Below, piece by piece: positions 24,754 to 32,893 of a DNA stretch of 64,000 nt. Made by a program: the position numbers and the translations under genes. Numbering within the stretch: position 1 is the first letter of the stretch; each line of letters opens with the position of its first letter. The notes beneath the pieces are model-generated. The model was not told the DNA's origin. It saw only the letters and a list, made by a program, of their open reading frames with translations, and did no database searches. Source of the stretch: Bacillota bacterium (lineage in GTDB: Bacteria > Bacillota > Bacilli > Paenibacillales > NBRC-103111). Location of the stretch: positions 1-64,000 of the forward strand of contig JAEWMH010000081.1 in assembly GCA_023393235.1 (NCBI GenBank), in the 5' to 3' direction.

Positions 24754-26562
24754 GTGGGAATCAAATGGAGGGGCTGGGCAGGTCTGCGGGGGGCGCGCCG
24801 CGGCAAACGGAGCATTCAGGTTTACATGACCACCATATTTACGGCCATTGTCGTGATTGCCATGCTGGCGGTGGGCCTTGTGCTGCACGGCAAGTTCTCC
24901 CGGACGGCAGAGGAGAGCGCTTATTTGAACACGGATCAGATTGTGGAGCAAGTGAATTTTAATGTGGAGTATTACCTGCGGGGGATGGAGGAGCTGTTCC
25001 GGCAGTTGGAGGAGCGGGTCAGCAAAAGCGCTTCTCTATCCGGCAAAGAAACGCTGGAGCAGCTGGCTACCATCGTTAATACCCGCAATGACCTGGTGTC
25101 GGTGAGCGTATTCGATTCCAGGGGGGCCCTCTTAACCGGCTATCCCCATACCCGCCTCCGGGGCAATGTGGATGTGAAGAGCCAACGCTGGTTCTCGTAT
25201 GCCTCCGGCTACCCCAACTACCTGCAATATTCGCCCCCCCATGTACAAAATCTGTATCCGGGGGAATATAGATGGGTGGTATCCCTCAGCCAGAGTGTGT
25301 CCATCCGGGAAAACGGCGGGGAGCGGACGAACGCGGTTATGCTTCTGGACGTGAATTTCCGGGCGATCGATGACATGTGCCGGAGAGTCGCCTTGGGCAA
25401 AAAGGGATACATCTATATCACCGATCCCGACGGAAACCTGATCTATCATCCCGAGCAGCAGCTGATCTACCTGGGACTGAAGGAAGAGCCCAACGCGGCC
25501 GAGGTGATGAACTATTCTTATGGCAGCTTCTACGACCGGCAGAACGGGGAACGGCGACTGGTCCATGTGACAACCGTGAAGAACATCGGGTGGAAAATCG
25601 TTGGTGTAGCCTATATGGACGAACTGGTTACCTCGGCAAAGGAAATCAGCGTGTTTATGGTTTGGTTCTTGGTGGCGGTGCTGGTGTGCGTCGTGGCGGT
25701 TTCCGCCTACATGTCCGCCGTTATCTCCAAACCCATCAAGCGGCTGGGCCAGTCCATGAAAAGTGTGGAACGGGGGGACTTTGATTCCGTCATCGCTGTT
25801 GCGGGGACCCGGGAGGTGGAGCAGCTGTCCCAGCGCTATAATCTGATGCTGGGCCGGATCCGGGAACTCATGCGGGAGAATGAACGGGAGCAGGAGGCCA
25901 AACGCAGAAGCGAGCTGGAGGAGCTCCAAGCCCAGATCAACCCCCATTTCCTGTACAATACCCTGAATTCGGTGGTGCGTCTGGCCGAGGGGGGGCGCAA
26001 CAGCGAGGTAGTAACCATGATTACCTCCTTGTCCCGGCTGTTCCGGATCAGCCTGAGCAAGGGGAAGAATATCATTCCCCTCCAGGATGAACTGGAGCAT
26101 ATCCGGCATTATCTCATTATCCAGAATATCCGGTTCAAGCATAAATTCCGGTTTACCATTGAGGCGGAGGAGGCAGTGCTGTCCTGTTTGACGCTGAAGC
26201 TCATTCTGCAGCCTCTGGTGGAGAACGCCATCCAGCACGGCATCGAAATGATGCCCGATGAAGGGGAGATCCGGGTGACGGCGGGCATTTCCAATGAGAA
26301 GCTGCTGATTGTAGTAGCGGATAACGGGCTGGGGATGCCGGAAGAAGTGGTGAAAACCATTCTGGACCGCAACCGGACTGCGGCAGGATACAGAAGCACT
26401 GGCTCCGGTGTGGGAGTCCGGAATGTCCATGAACGCATCCGGCTAACCTTCGGGGAAGCCTATGGCCTGGAATTTGAAAGCCGGCTGGAGGAAGGCACCA
26501 CGGTGAAGGTTTGGCTGCCGCTGTTGGAGGGAGAGGGCAGGGCAGAGGAGGAGAAGCCATGA
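24754..26562 (+). CDS. YesM-type sensor histidine kinase
   Basis: The 602-residue membrane kinase begins with GTG, preceded by AAAGGGGG. It has a membrane helix at about 27-48, an extracytoplasmic dCache-like sensor (about 50-290) and a second helix near 295-320. HAMP follows (about 320-370), then the His_kinase domain with phosphoacceptor QINPHFLYNTLNS, and a HATPase domain with ENAIQHGIE, ADNGLGMPEE and GSGVGVRNVHERI. It is co-transcribed with the response regulator before it and overlaps the binding-protein gene after it. Confidence 0.93.
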   Translation: MGIKWRGWAGLRGARRGKRSIQVYMTTIFTAIVVIAMLAVGLVLHGKFSRTAEESAYLNTDQIVEQVNFNVEYYLRGMEELFRQLEERVSKSASLSGKETLEQLATIVNTRNDLVSVSVFDSRGALLTGYPHTRLRGNVDVKSQRWFSYASGYPNYLQYSPPHVQNLYPGEYRWVVSLSQSVSIRENGGERTNAVMLLDVNFRAIDDMCRRVALGKKGYIYITDPDGNLIYHPEQQLIYLGLKEEPNAAEVMNYSYGSFYDRQNGERRLVHVTTVKNIGWKIVGVAYMDELVTSAKEISVFMVWFLVAVLVCVVAVSAYMSAVISKPIKRLGQSMKSVERGDFDSVIAVAGTREVEQLSQRYNLMLGRIRELMRENEREQEAKRRSELEELQAQINPHFLYNTLNSVVRLAEGGRNSEVVTMITSLSRLFRISLSKGKNIIPLQDELEHIRHYLIIQNIRFKHKFRFTIEAEEAVLSCLTLKLILQPLVENAIQHGIEMMPDEGEIRVTAGISNEKLLIVVADNGLGMPEEVVKTILDRNRTAAGYRSTGSGVGVRNVHERIRLTFGEAYGLEFESRLEEGTTVKVWLPLLEGEGRAEEEKP

Positions 26563-27575
26563 AGCGCGGTATGGACAAAATGGTCATTGCCGCAGGGGCC
26601 GCAGTTTTGATGGGGGCGCTGTTTCTCGCGGATCATTGGCCGTTCGGAGGCATAGGCCCCGGCACGACTGCCGGATCAGAGGTGCGGACGGGCAAACAAG
26701 GGTATTCCATCGCCTTGGTGATGGGGATGCGCCACGGCGACTACTGGAAGACGGTATATACCGGCGCGGAGGCGGCTGCCAAGGAGCTGGGGGCCGGGAT
26801 CAGCTTCCTCGGTCCCGATGACGAGTTGGACGGGGAAGGCCAGGCCCGTCTGGTCCGGCAGGCTTTGGCTGACGGGGCAGATGCCATTCTGGTGGCCCCC
26901 AATGACGAGGAGCCTCTGGTGGAAGCGCTGCGGGAGGCCCAGCAGCAGGTGCCGGTGCTTACGCTGGATTCCGGCCTGGCCACCTTGAAGGTGAAGGCTC
27001 ATATCGGGACAGATAATTACCGGTCCGGGGTCAAAGCGGCGGAGGAGATGGTCCGTCTTATGGGCGGCTCTCCGGGAAAGATTGCCTTATTGGGTTTTGT
27101 GCCTGGAACGCCCAAGGTGGAGGAGCGGGAGGCGGGCATTCTTTCGGTGCTGAAGCAGCATCCCGAGCTCCAGCTGGCAGGTAAGGCCTACGCTTATTCC
27201 GACCAGCAGCGGGCCAAGGAACAGGTGCTGGAGCTTGACCGCAGCGTGGGACCGTTGGACGGGATCATCGCTTTAAACTCGGCATCGGTATTGGGAGCAG
27301 CGGATGCTTTGGGCAGCCTTGGCCAGGAGCGGCGGGTAAAGCTGGTGTCCTTCGACAGCACACTGCAGGAGCTGGAGCTGCTGCAGGATGGGGTTATCCG
27401 CTCCCTGGTGGTGCAGAATCCCTTCGGCATGGGTTATCTGGGGGTGCGGCATGCCGTGGACGCCCTGATGAAGCGCCAGCTGCCGGAGCAGGTGGATACG
27501 GGCTCGGCGGTGGTCCGGACGGAGGACATGTTTTCGCCGGGGAATCAGAAGCTGCTGTTTCCGTTAATCAGATAA
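26559..27575 (+). CDS. Substrate-binding-like protein (RbsB type), third component of the sensor system
   Basis: The 338-residue product has an N-terminal signal or anchor helix (about 8-27) with no lipobox cysteine, then a type I periplasmic-binding fold. Typical segments are SIALVMGMRHGDYWKTVYTG, DAILVAPNDEEPLVEAL, GTDNYRSGVKAAEEM and KIALLGFVPGT. It overlaps the kinase gene by 4 bp and uses GAGGAGGAG as its ribosome binding site. It has no permease of its own in this overlap. I infer that it presents sugar to the kinase sensor, as in XylFII-LytS-type three-component systems. Confidence 0.85.
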   Translation: MKRGMDKMVIAAGAAVLMGALFLADHWPFGGIGPGTTAGSEVRTGKQGYSIALVMGMRHGDYWKTVYTGAEAAAKELGAGISFLGPDDELDGEGQARLVRQALADGADAILVAPNDEEPLVEALREAQQQVPVLTLDSGLATLKVKAHIGTDNYRSGVKAAEEMVRLMGGSPGKIALLGFVPGTPKVEEREAGILSVLKQHPELQLAGKAYAYSDQQRAKEQVLELDRSVGPLDGIIALNSASVLGAADALGSLGQERRVKLVSFDSTLQELELLQDGVIRSLVVQNPFGMGYLGVRHAVDALMKRQLPEQVDTGSAVVRTEDMFSPGNQKLLFPLIR

Positions 27576-27623
27576 AATATTCTAATGTTTACATTTAATC
27601 ACTTGTTTTCCTCCTTCAATGTG

Positions 27624-27657
27624 ATGAGGATTTCGATAGTTCACATGAGGATTTTGA
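27624..27657 (+). promoter_or_regulatory. Direct-repeat operator in front of mglB
   Basis: ATGAGGATTTCGA (27624-27636) and ATGAGGATTTTGA (27645-27657) are direct repeats differing at one base, 21 bp apart centre to centre. Same-face direct repeats of this kind are typical AraC-family sites. A CATAAT (27682) stands downstream without a good -35, as expected for an activated promoter. Confidence 0.65.
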
Positions 27658-27718
27658 ATTCGCAAGGAGGGTGTATTCCGGCATAATAAAGACAGAACTT
27701 AAAGGGAGGCTCAATCAT

Positions 27719-28795
27719 ATGAAGAAAACATTGATGGTATTGACCACAGGCGCCATTCTGGCTGCTATTGCAGCAGGCTGCGGCGACTCCAAGGATACGG
27801 CTTCAAGCCCTGCCGCCTCTGCCGGCGCATCTCCTGCCGCCCAAACCGAAAACGCTTCCGTCAAGCAACCGAATATCGGCGTTGCCATCTACAAATTCGA
27901 TGATACCTTTATGACCGGGGTACGGAATGCCATCTCCGATGCCGCCAAGGGTGTTGCCAAGGTGGACATTGTAGACAGCCAGAACTCCCAGCCGACCCAG
28001 AACGATAAGGTGGATTTGTTTATCACCAAAAAAGTCAGTGCCATGGCTATTAACCCTGTTGACCGTGCGGCTGCCGGCGTCATCATCAACAAAGCGAAAA
28101 CCGCCAACATTCCGGTGGTGTTCATCAACCGTGAGCCCCTGCAGGACGACATGAAGAAATGGGATAAGGTGTATTACGTAGGCGCCAAGGCCGAGGAGTC
28201 CGGCACCATTTCCGGCCAGCTTCTGGTGGACAACTGGAAAGCCAATCCGGCTATGGACAAAAATAAGGACGGCGTTCTCCAATACGTGATGCTGAAAGGA
28301 GAACCCGGCCACCAGGATGCGGAGCTGCGGACCAAGTTTTCTATCCAAGCCATTGAGGACGCAGGCATCAAGGTGCAAAAGCTGGCCGAGGATACCGCTA
28401 TGTGGGACCGGGTAAAGGGTCAAGAGAAGATGGCCGCGTTCCTGGCTGCCAACGGCGACAAGATTGAAGCGGTGCTGGCCAATAACGACGATATGGCGTT
28501 GGGTGCCATTGAAGCGCTGAAGGCTGCCGGTTACTTCAAGGACGGCAAAACCATGCCGGTTGTGGGCGTGGATGCCACTGCTCCTGCGTTGAAGGCTTTG
28601 GACGAAGGCACCCTGCTGGGCACCGTGCTGAATGATGCCAAGAACCAAGGCAAGGCTGCGCTGAAGCTGGCCAACGTGCTAGCCCTGGGCCAAACCCCCA
28701 GCAAGGATAACACCGGCTACGACATTACCGACGGCAAGTATGTCTGGATCAAGTACAAGAAAATCACCAAAGCCAACATGGACGAAGCGAAGTAA
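27719..28795 (+). CDS. mglB: Galactose/glucose-type ABC transporter substrate-binding lipoprotein MglB
   Basis: The 358-residue product is a secreted lipoprotein with a signal peptide ending in the lipobox AAGC (Cys about 20), a Ser/Ala-rich linker and a type I sugar-binding domain. Family features include YKFDDTFMTGVRNA, INPVDRAAAGVIINKA, VVFINREPL, and near the end VVGVDATAPAL. AAAGGGAGG at 27702-27709 supports ATG 27719. It leads the mglBAC transport operon and probably binds galactose, glucose or a methyl-galactoside. Confidence 0.92.
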   Translation: MKKTLMVLTTGAILAAIAAGCGDSKDTASSPAASAGASPAAQTENASVKQPNIGVAIYKFDDTFMTGVRNAISDAAKGVAKVDIVDSQNSQPTQNDKVDLFITKKVSAMAINPVDRAAAGVIINKAKTANIPVVFINREPLQDDMKKWDKVYYVGAKAEESGTISGQLLVDNWKANPAMDKNKDGVLQYVMLKGEPGHQDAELRTKFSIQAIEDAGIKVQKLAEDTAMWDRVKGQEKMAAFLAANGDKIEAVLANNDDMALGAIEALKAAGYFKDGKTMPVVGVDATAPALKALDEGTLLGTVLNDAKNQGKAALKLANVLALGQTPSKDNTGYDITDGKYVWIKYKKITKANMDEAK

Positions 28796-28858
28796 TCTGC
28801 AACTATCCACGCAAGCTTTTCCGATGATTGGCTGTTGAATAGAGCGAGGCAAGGAGCA

Positions 28859-28905
28859 GGCCGGGGGCTTTCCAAGGAAGCCGATGCTTTCGCCCCCGGC
28901 TTTCC
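28859..28905 (+). terminator. Strong hairpin between mglB and mglA
   Basis: Perfect 9-bp GCCGGGGGC/GCCCCCGGC arms enclose a 23-base loop and are followed by TTTCCT. The T-run is short, so it probably allows partial read-through or protects the mglB mRNA end, giving more binding protein than ATPase. Confidence 0.7.
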
Positions 28906-28946
28906 TATGCCCAAAAATGTCCCCAAAGGGATAGGAGGGAAGGCAA

Positions 28947-30443
28947 ATGGAGAACGGATATCTGCTGGAGATGAAGGACATCACCAAGGAATTCCCAGGT
29001 GTCAAAGCGTTGAACAGTGTTACCCTGCAGGTGCGCCCGGGTACGGTCCACGCCTTGATGGGCGAGAACGGCGCAGGCAAGTCCACCTTAATGAAATGCT
29101 TATTCGGCATCTATACACCGGATGGCGGCGAAATGCTGCTGAACGGCCGCAAGCTGGAATTGAAAAGCTCCAAGGATGCCTTGGATCTGGGCATCTCCAT
29201 GATTCACCAGGAGCTGCATCCCGTTCCCCACCGCAGTGTGGCGGAGAATGTGTGGCTGGGCCGGTTCCCCATGAAGGGGCTTCTGGTAGACCACAAGAAG
29301 ATGATGCGGGATACGGAAGCGCTGTATCAAAATCTGAATATGGACATCAATCCGAAGTCGCTGGTCGGGTCACTCTCCGTTTCCAAGGTACAATCCATTG
29401 AAATCGCCAAGGCGGTTTCCTTTAACGCTAAGGTGATTGTGATGGACGAACCCACGTCCTCGCTGACGGGAAATGAGGTGGAGCAGCTGTTCCGGATCAT
29501 CCGGGACCTGCGCAGCCGTGGCGTTTCGATTATCTATATTTCGCACAAAATGGAGGAAATTCTCCGCATCTCCGACGAGGTGACCATCATGCGGGACGGC
29601 GCCAAAATCGGCACCTGGGAAGCCTCCCAGCTCACCACGGATCTGATCATCTCCCGGATGGTCGGACGGGATCTGAGCCAGCGCTTCCCGCCCCGGACCA
29701 ATGTGCCAGGCGGCACGCTGATGAAGCTGGAGGGGCTGACCTCCGCCAATCCCAAGTCCTTCAAGGATGTGTCCTTCGAGCTCCGGCGGGGGGAGATTCT
29801 CGGCATCGGCGGTCTGGTAGGCTCCCAGAGGACCGAGCTGGTGGAAGCCATCTTCGGTCTGCGGGCATTGGCCTCCGGCAAGATCCAGTTGAACGGCAAG
29901 GATGTGAAGATCAAATCTCCAGTGGATGCCATCCGCCACAAAATCGCTCTGTTGACGGAGGAACGGCGGGCTACGGGTATTTTCCCGGTGCTGAATATTT
30001 TTGAGAATACGGTGATCTCCAATCTGGGCCGTTACCAGCGTCCGCATCTTCTGCTGGACAAAAAACAGATGAAGGCGGATGTGGAAAGCAGCATTCAGCG
30101 ACTGCGGGTGAAAACCCCATCCAGCAGCCAACTCATCAAAAATCTCTCCGGCGGCAACCAGCAAAAGGTGCTGCTGGCCCGTTGGCTGTTAACCGAGCCG
30201 GATATTCTGCTTCTCGATGAACCCACCCGGGGCATTGACGTCGGGGCCAAATACGAGATTTATACGATTATCGCCGACCTGGCCAAACAGGGCAAAAGCG
30301 TCATTATGATTTCCTCGGAAATGCCCGAGCTTCTGGGTATGTCCGACCGGGTGCTGGTGATGAACGAAGGCCGCTTAAGCGGTATTGTAGACGGCAAAAC
30401 CGCAACGGAGCAAGAGGTCATGCGATTGGCCGCCCAGGCTTAA
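28947..30443 (+). CDS. mglA: Sugar ABC transporter ATP-binding protein MglA
   Basis: The 498-residue protein has two tandem ABC ATPase domains. The first has Walker A GENGAGKST (about 40-48), LSVSKVQ and Walker B VIVMDEPTSS. The second has GGLVGSQRTE in place of a full P-loop (as is usual in MglA/RbsA), LSGGNQQKV and LLLDEPTRGIDVG. Only the first site has a canonical Walker A. The ribosome binding site is GGAGGGAAGG. It energises sugar uptake with MglC. Confidence 0.95.
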   Translation: MENGYLLEMKDITKEFPGVKALNSVTLQVRPGTVHALMGENGAGKSTLMKCLFGIYTPDGGEMLLNGRKLELKSSKDALDLGISMIHQELHPVPHRSVAENVWLGRFPMKGLLVDHKKMMRDTEALYQNLNMDINPKSLVGSLSVSKVQSIEIAKAVSFNAKVIVMDEPTSSLTGNEVEQLFRIIRDLRSRGVSIIYISHKMEEILRISDEVTIMRDGAKIGTWEASQLTTDLIISRMVGRDLSQRFPPRTNVPGGTLMKLEGLTSANPKSFKDVSFELRRGEILGIGGLVGSQRTELVEAIFGLRALASGKIQLNGKDVKIKSPVDAIRHKIALLTEERRATGIFPVLNIFENTVISNLGRYQRPHLLLDKKQMKADVESSIQRLRVKTPSSSQLIKNLSGGNQQKVLLARWLLTEPDILLLDEPTRGIDVGAKYEIYTIIADLAKQGKSVIMISSEMPELLGMSDRVLVMNEGRLSGIVDGKTATEQEVMRLAAQA

Positions 30444-30480
30444 CCCCACCGATTTCATTCATCCATAGGAGGATTGCGCG

Positions 30481-31512
30481 ATGAACAACATTGCCCTCAA
30501 AGAAAATCTGAGAAAGTCCAAAAGCGTTTTTTCGCAGAATGCCATATATTTCGTGCTGATCGCTCTGATTGCGGGCATTGCCATTAAGGACCCCAACTTC
30601 TTGTCCATCAACATTCTGCGGGACATTCTGCTGCAGAATTCCACCAAGGCGATTATCGCTTTAGGCGCCGCCTTTATCCTGATTACTGGGGGAACGGATC
30701 TTTCCTCGGGCCGGCTGGTAGGATTATCCGCCGTTATCTCGGCGTCCATGCTGCAGGCCTCGGATTATCCGAGACTGTTCTTCCCGAATCTGCCGGAATT
30801 GCCCCTGTTTGTGCCGATTATTCTGGCTATCCTGGTAGGTTTGGCTGTAGGACTCATGAACGGCTGGATTGTGTCTAGGTTTAATGTGCCGCCTTTCATT
30901 GCCACACTGGGCACAATGGTAATTGTTTATGGTTTGAATTCTCTATATTTTGACATGAAACCCAACGAATCCCAACCTATCGGCGGCCTGCGCAACGACT
31001 TCTCCCACCTGGGCACCGGTTATATCGGCCCCAGCGGGCCTTATTCCATCCCTTACATCGTCATTATCGCCATTGCGGTGGCCGCTTTGGTGTGGATCAT
31101 CTTCAACAAAACACGCCTGGGCAAGAATATGTACGCCATCGGCGGCAATATCCAAGCCGCGGTGGTCTCCGGGATCAATGTGAAGCGGAATCTGATCTAC
31201 ATCTACTCCATTGCCGGTGCTCTGTACGGTCTGGCCGGTGTTCTGGAGGCAGCCCGTACAGGCGGTGCCACCAACAACTACGGCAACATGTATGAGCTGG
31301 ACGCTATCGCGGCCTGCGTAGTCGGCGGGGTATCCACCTCCGGCGGCATCGGTACCGTACCGGGTGTTATGGCCGGGGTGCTGATCTTCGGGGTTATCAA
31401 TTACGGCCTGACCTTCATCGGCGTCAGCCCCTACTGGCAGCTGATTATCAAGGGCCTGATCATCGTGGCTGCCGTAGCCTTCGACATCCGTAAATATGTG
31501 GCGAAAAAATAA
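30481..31512 (+). CDS. mglC: Sugar ABC transporter permease MglC
   Basis: The 343-residue polytopic membrane protein matches the branched BPD_transp_2 permease family. Recognisable parts are ALGAAFILITGGTDLSSG, GLMNGWIVSRFNVPPFIATLGTM and YAIGGNIQAAVVSGINV, followed by GGVSTSGGIGTV. GGAGG lies nine bases upstream of the ATG. It is the last gene of mglBAC. No galactose catabolic genes (gal) follow, so the operon is only for uptake. Confidence 0.95.
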   Translation: MNNIALKENLRKSKSVFSQNAIYFVLIALIAGIAIKDPNFLSINILRDILLQNSTKAIIALGAAFILITGGTDLSSGRLVGLSAVISASMLQASDYPRLFFPNLPELPLFVPIILAILVGLAVGLMNGWIVSRFNVPPFIATLGTMVIVYGLNSLYFDMKPNESQPIGGLRNDFSHLGTGYIGPSGPYSIPYIVIIAIAVAALVWIIFNKTRLGKNMYAIGGNIQAAVVSGINVKRNLIYIYSIAGALYGLAGVLEAARTGGATNNYGNMYELDAIAACVVGGVSTSGGIGTVPGVMAGVLIFGVINYGLTFIGVSPYWQLIIKGLIIVAAVAFDIRKYVAKK

Positions 31513-31534
31513 CGGAGATGCACGCTGAACTCCC

Positions 31535-31562
31535 TTGACTTTGCCGCAAAATTCAGTAAAAT
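31535..31562 (+). promoter_or_regulatory. Promoter of the SAM-riboswitch metA transcript
   Basis: TTGACT (31535-31540) and TAAAAT (31557-31562) are 16 bases apart, so transcription would start about 15 bases before the aptamer. Confidence 0.65.
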
Positions 31563-31584
31563 TATAAACAATCTAATATATCTG

Positions 31585-31692
31585 TCTTATCGAGAGTAGG
31601 CGGAGGGACTAGCCCGATGAAGCCCGGCAACCGGCACGTTAGTGCACGGTGCTAATTCTTGCAGAAGCGTAAGCGTTCTGGGAGATAAGAGA
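31585..31692 (+). promoter_or_regulatory. SAM-I (S-box) riboswitch aptamer
   Basis: The conserved S-box sequence is clear. P1 CTTATC pairs with GATAAG. GAGAGTAGGCGGAGGGACTA, GCCCGATGAAGCCCGGCAACC and GGTGCTAATTC lie in the right order. SAM binding favours the terminator at 31719 and turns off metA. The aptamer stands directly in front of metA and its expression platform. Confidence 0.97.
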
Positions 31693-31718
31693 GAGGTTGT
31701 CCGTAAAGCTGAACAGAC

Positions 31719-31752
31719 AGGACCTTTCTCTTTGGAGAAGGGTCCTTTTTTG
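31719..31752 (+). terminator. Expression-platform terminator of the SAM riboswitch
   Basis: AGGACCTTTCTC and GAGAAGGGTCCT form the stem, followed by six T residues. It ends 18 bp before metA. Confidence 0.92.
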
Positions 31753-31769
31753 TAAAGGAGATGACACGA

Positions 31770-32777
31770 ATGCCTATTAAAATTCCCGACCATTTGCCTG
31801 CCAAAGAAGTGCTCATCAACGAGAACATTTTCGTAATGGAAGAGAAAGTGGCTTTCCACCAGGACATTCGTCCTTTGCGGATTGCCATCATGAACCTGAT
31901 GCCTACCAAGGAAACCACGGAAACCCAGATTCTGCGGCTCTTGTCCAATACGCCTCTGCAGGTGGAATTTGAGCTGCTGCATCCGGCTACTCACCAGTCG
32001 AAGAATACCTCCAAGGAGCACCTGAACCTGTTTTACAAAACCTTCGACGAGGTGGCGGACCAGCAGTTCGACGGTATGATCATTACCGGGGCGCCGGTGG
32101 AAACGATGGAATTCGAGGATGTCACGTATTGGAACGAGCTGACGCGGATCATGGAGTGGAGCAAGGCTAATGTCACCTCCACCCTGCATATCTGCTGGGC
32201 TTCCCAGGCAGGCTTATACTATCACTTCGGCGTGCCCAAGTATCCCTTGTCCGACAAGATGTTCGGGGTATTCCCGCACCGCATCAACAAAGCCAACGTT
32301 AAGCTTCTCCGCGGCTTCGACGAAATCTTCATGGTCCCCCAGTCCCGCCACACGGAGGTCCGCAGAGAGGATCTGGAGGGGCTGCCCGGATTGGAAATCC
32401 TGTCGGAATCCGAGGAGGCGGGGGTATATATTGCAGCTACTACGGACGGCAGGCAGATTTTTGTGACGGGGCATTCGGAATACGATCCCTGTACCCTGAA
32501 GTGGGAATATGACCGGGATGTGGGCAAGGGGATGGACATTGCCATCCCGCAGAACTATTATCCGGACAATGATCCGGCCAAGCTGCCGCCAATCACATGG
32601 AGAGCCCACGCCAATCTTTTGTTTTCCAACTGGCTGAACTATTATGTGTACCAGGAAACCCCGTACGATTTAAGCGAGCTCAAAAAACAAGCGGAGCTTC
32701 TGCCTGCAGCCGCTGCCCGGCACGGGTATCCGGCTGCAGTCGAGGCCGAGGCATACGACTGGGGCGCTGGAATATAA
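31770..32777 (+). CDS. metA: Homoserine O-acyltransferase MetA
   Basis: MetA acylates homoserine (acetyl- or succinyl-CoA) in the first committed methionine step. The 335-residue protein has the catalytic cysteine at about Cys142 in HICWASQAGLYYHFG, the same number as in E. coli, and the SRHTEV histidine region. ATG 31770 is nine bases from AAAGGAG; the ATG at 31761 touches the ribosome binding site and is rejected. SAM-I control and the metI-like gene downstream confirm the pathway. Bacillota members of this family usually use acetyl-CoA, which is inference here. Confidence 0.94.
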   Translation: MPIKIPDHLPAKEVLINENIFVMEEKVAFHQDIRPLRIAIMNLMPTKETTETQILRLLSNTPLQVEFELLHPATHQSKNTSKEHLNLFYKTFDEVADQQFDGMIITGAPVETMEFEDVTYWNELTRIMEWSKANVTSTLHICWASQAGLYYHFGVPKYPLSDKMFGVFPHRINKANVKLLRGFDEIFMVPQSRHTEVRREDLEGLPGLEILSESEEAGVYIAATTDGRQIFVTGHSEYDPCTLKWEYDRDVGKGMDIAIPQNYYPDNDPAKLPPITWRAHANLLFSNWLNYYVYQETPYDLSELKKQAELLPAAAARHGYPAAVEAEAYDWGAGI

Positions 32778-32784
32778 GACTATT

Positions 32785-32838
32785 CCCCCAAAAGTGACGC
32801 GAAGCTCTGTAGCATATTCCGACTAGTTTTTGGGGAGC
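32785..32838 (+). repeat. 55-bp inverted-repeat element, copy A
   Basis: CCCCCAAAAGTGAC on the left and GTTTTTGGGG on the right form the terminal inverted repeat around GAAGCTCTGTAGC. It begins 8 bp after the metA stop, between metA and metI. It has no clear T-run. See copies at 48672, 53839 and 61559. Confidence 0.85.
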
Positions 32839-32893
32839 CCCCGCAAACCAACCGAGATAATCAATACGTTCACATACAAAAGGAGAGAAATCC

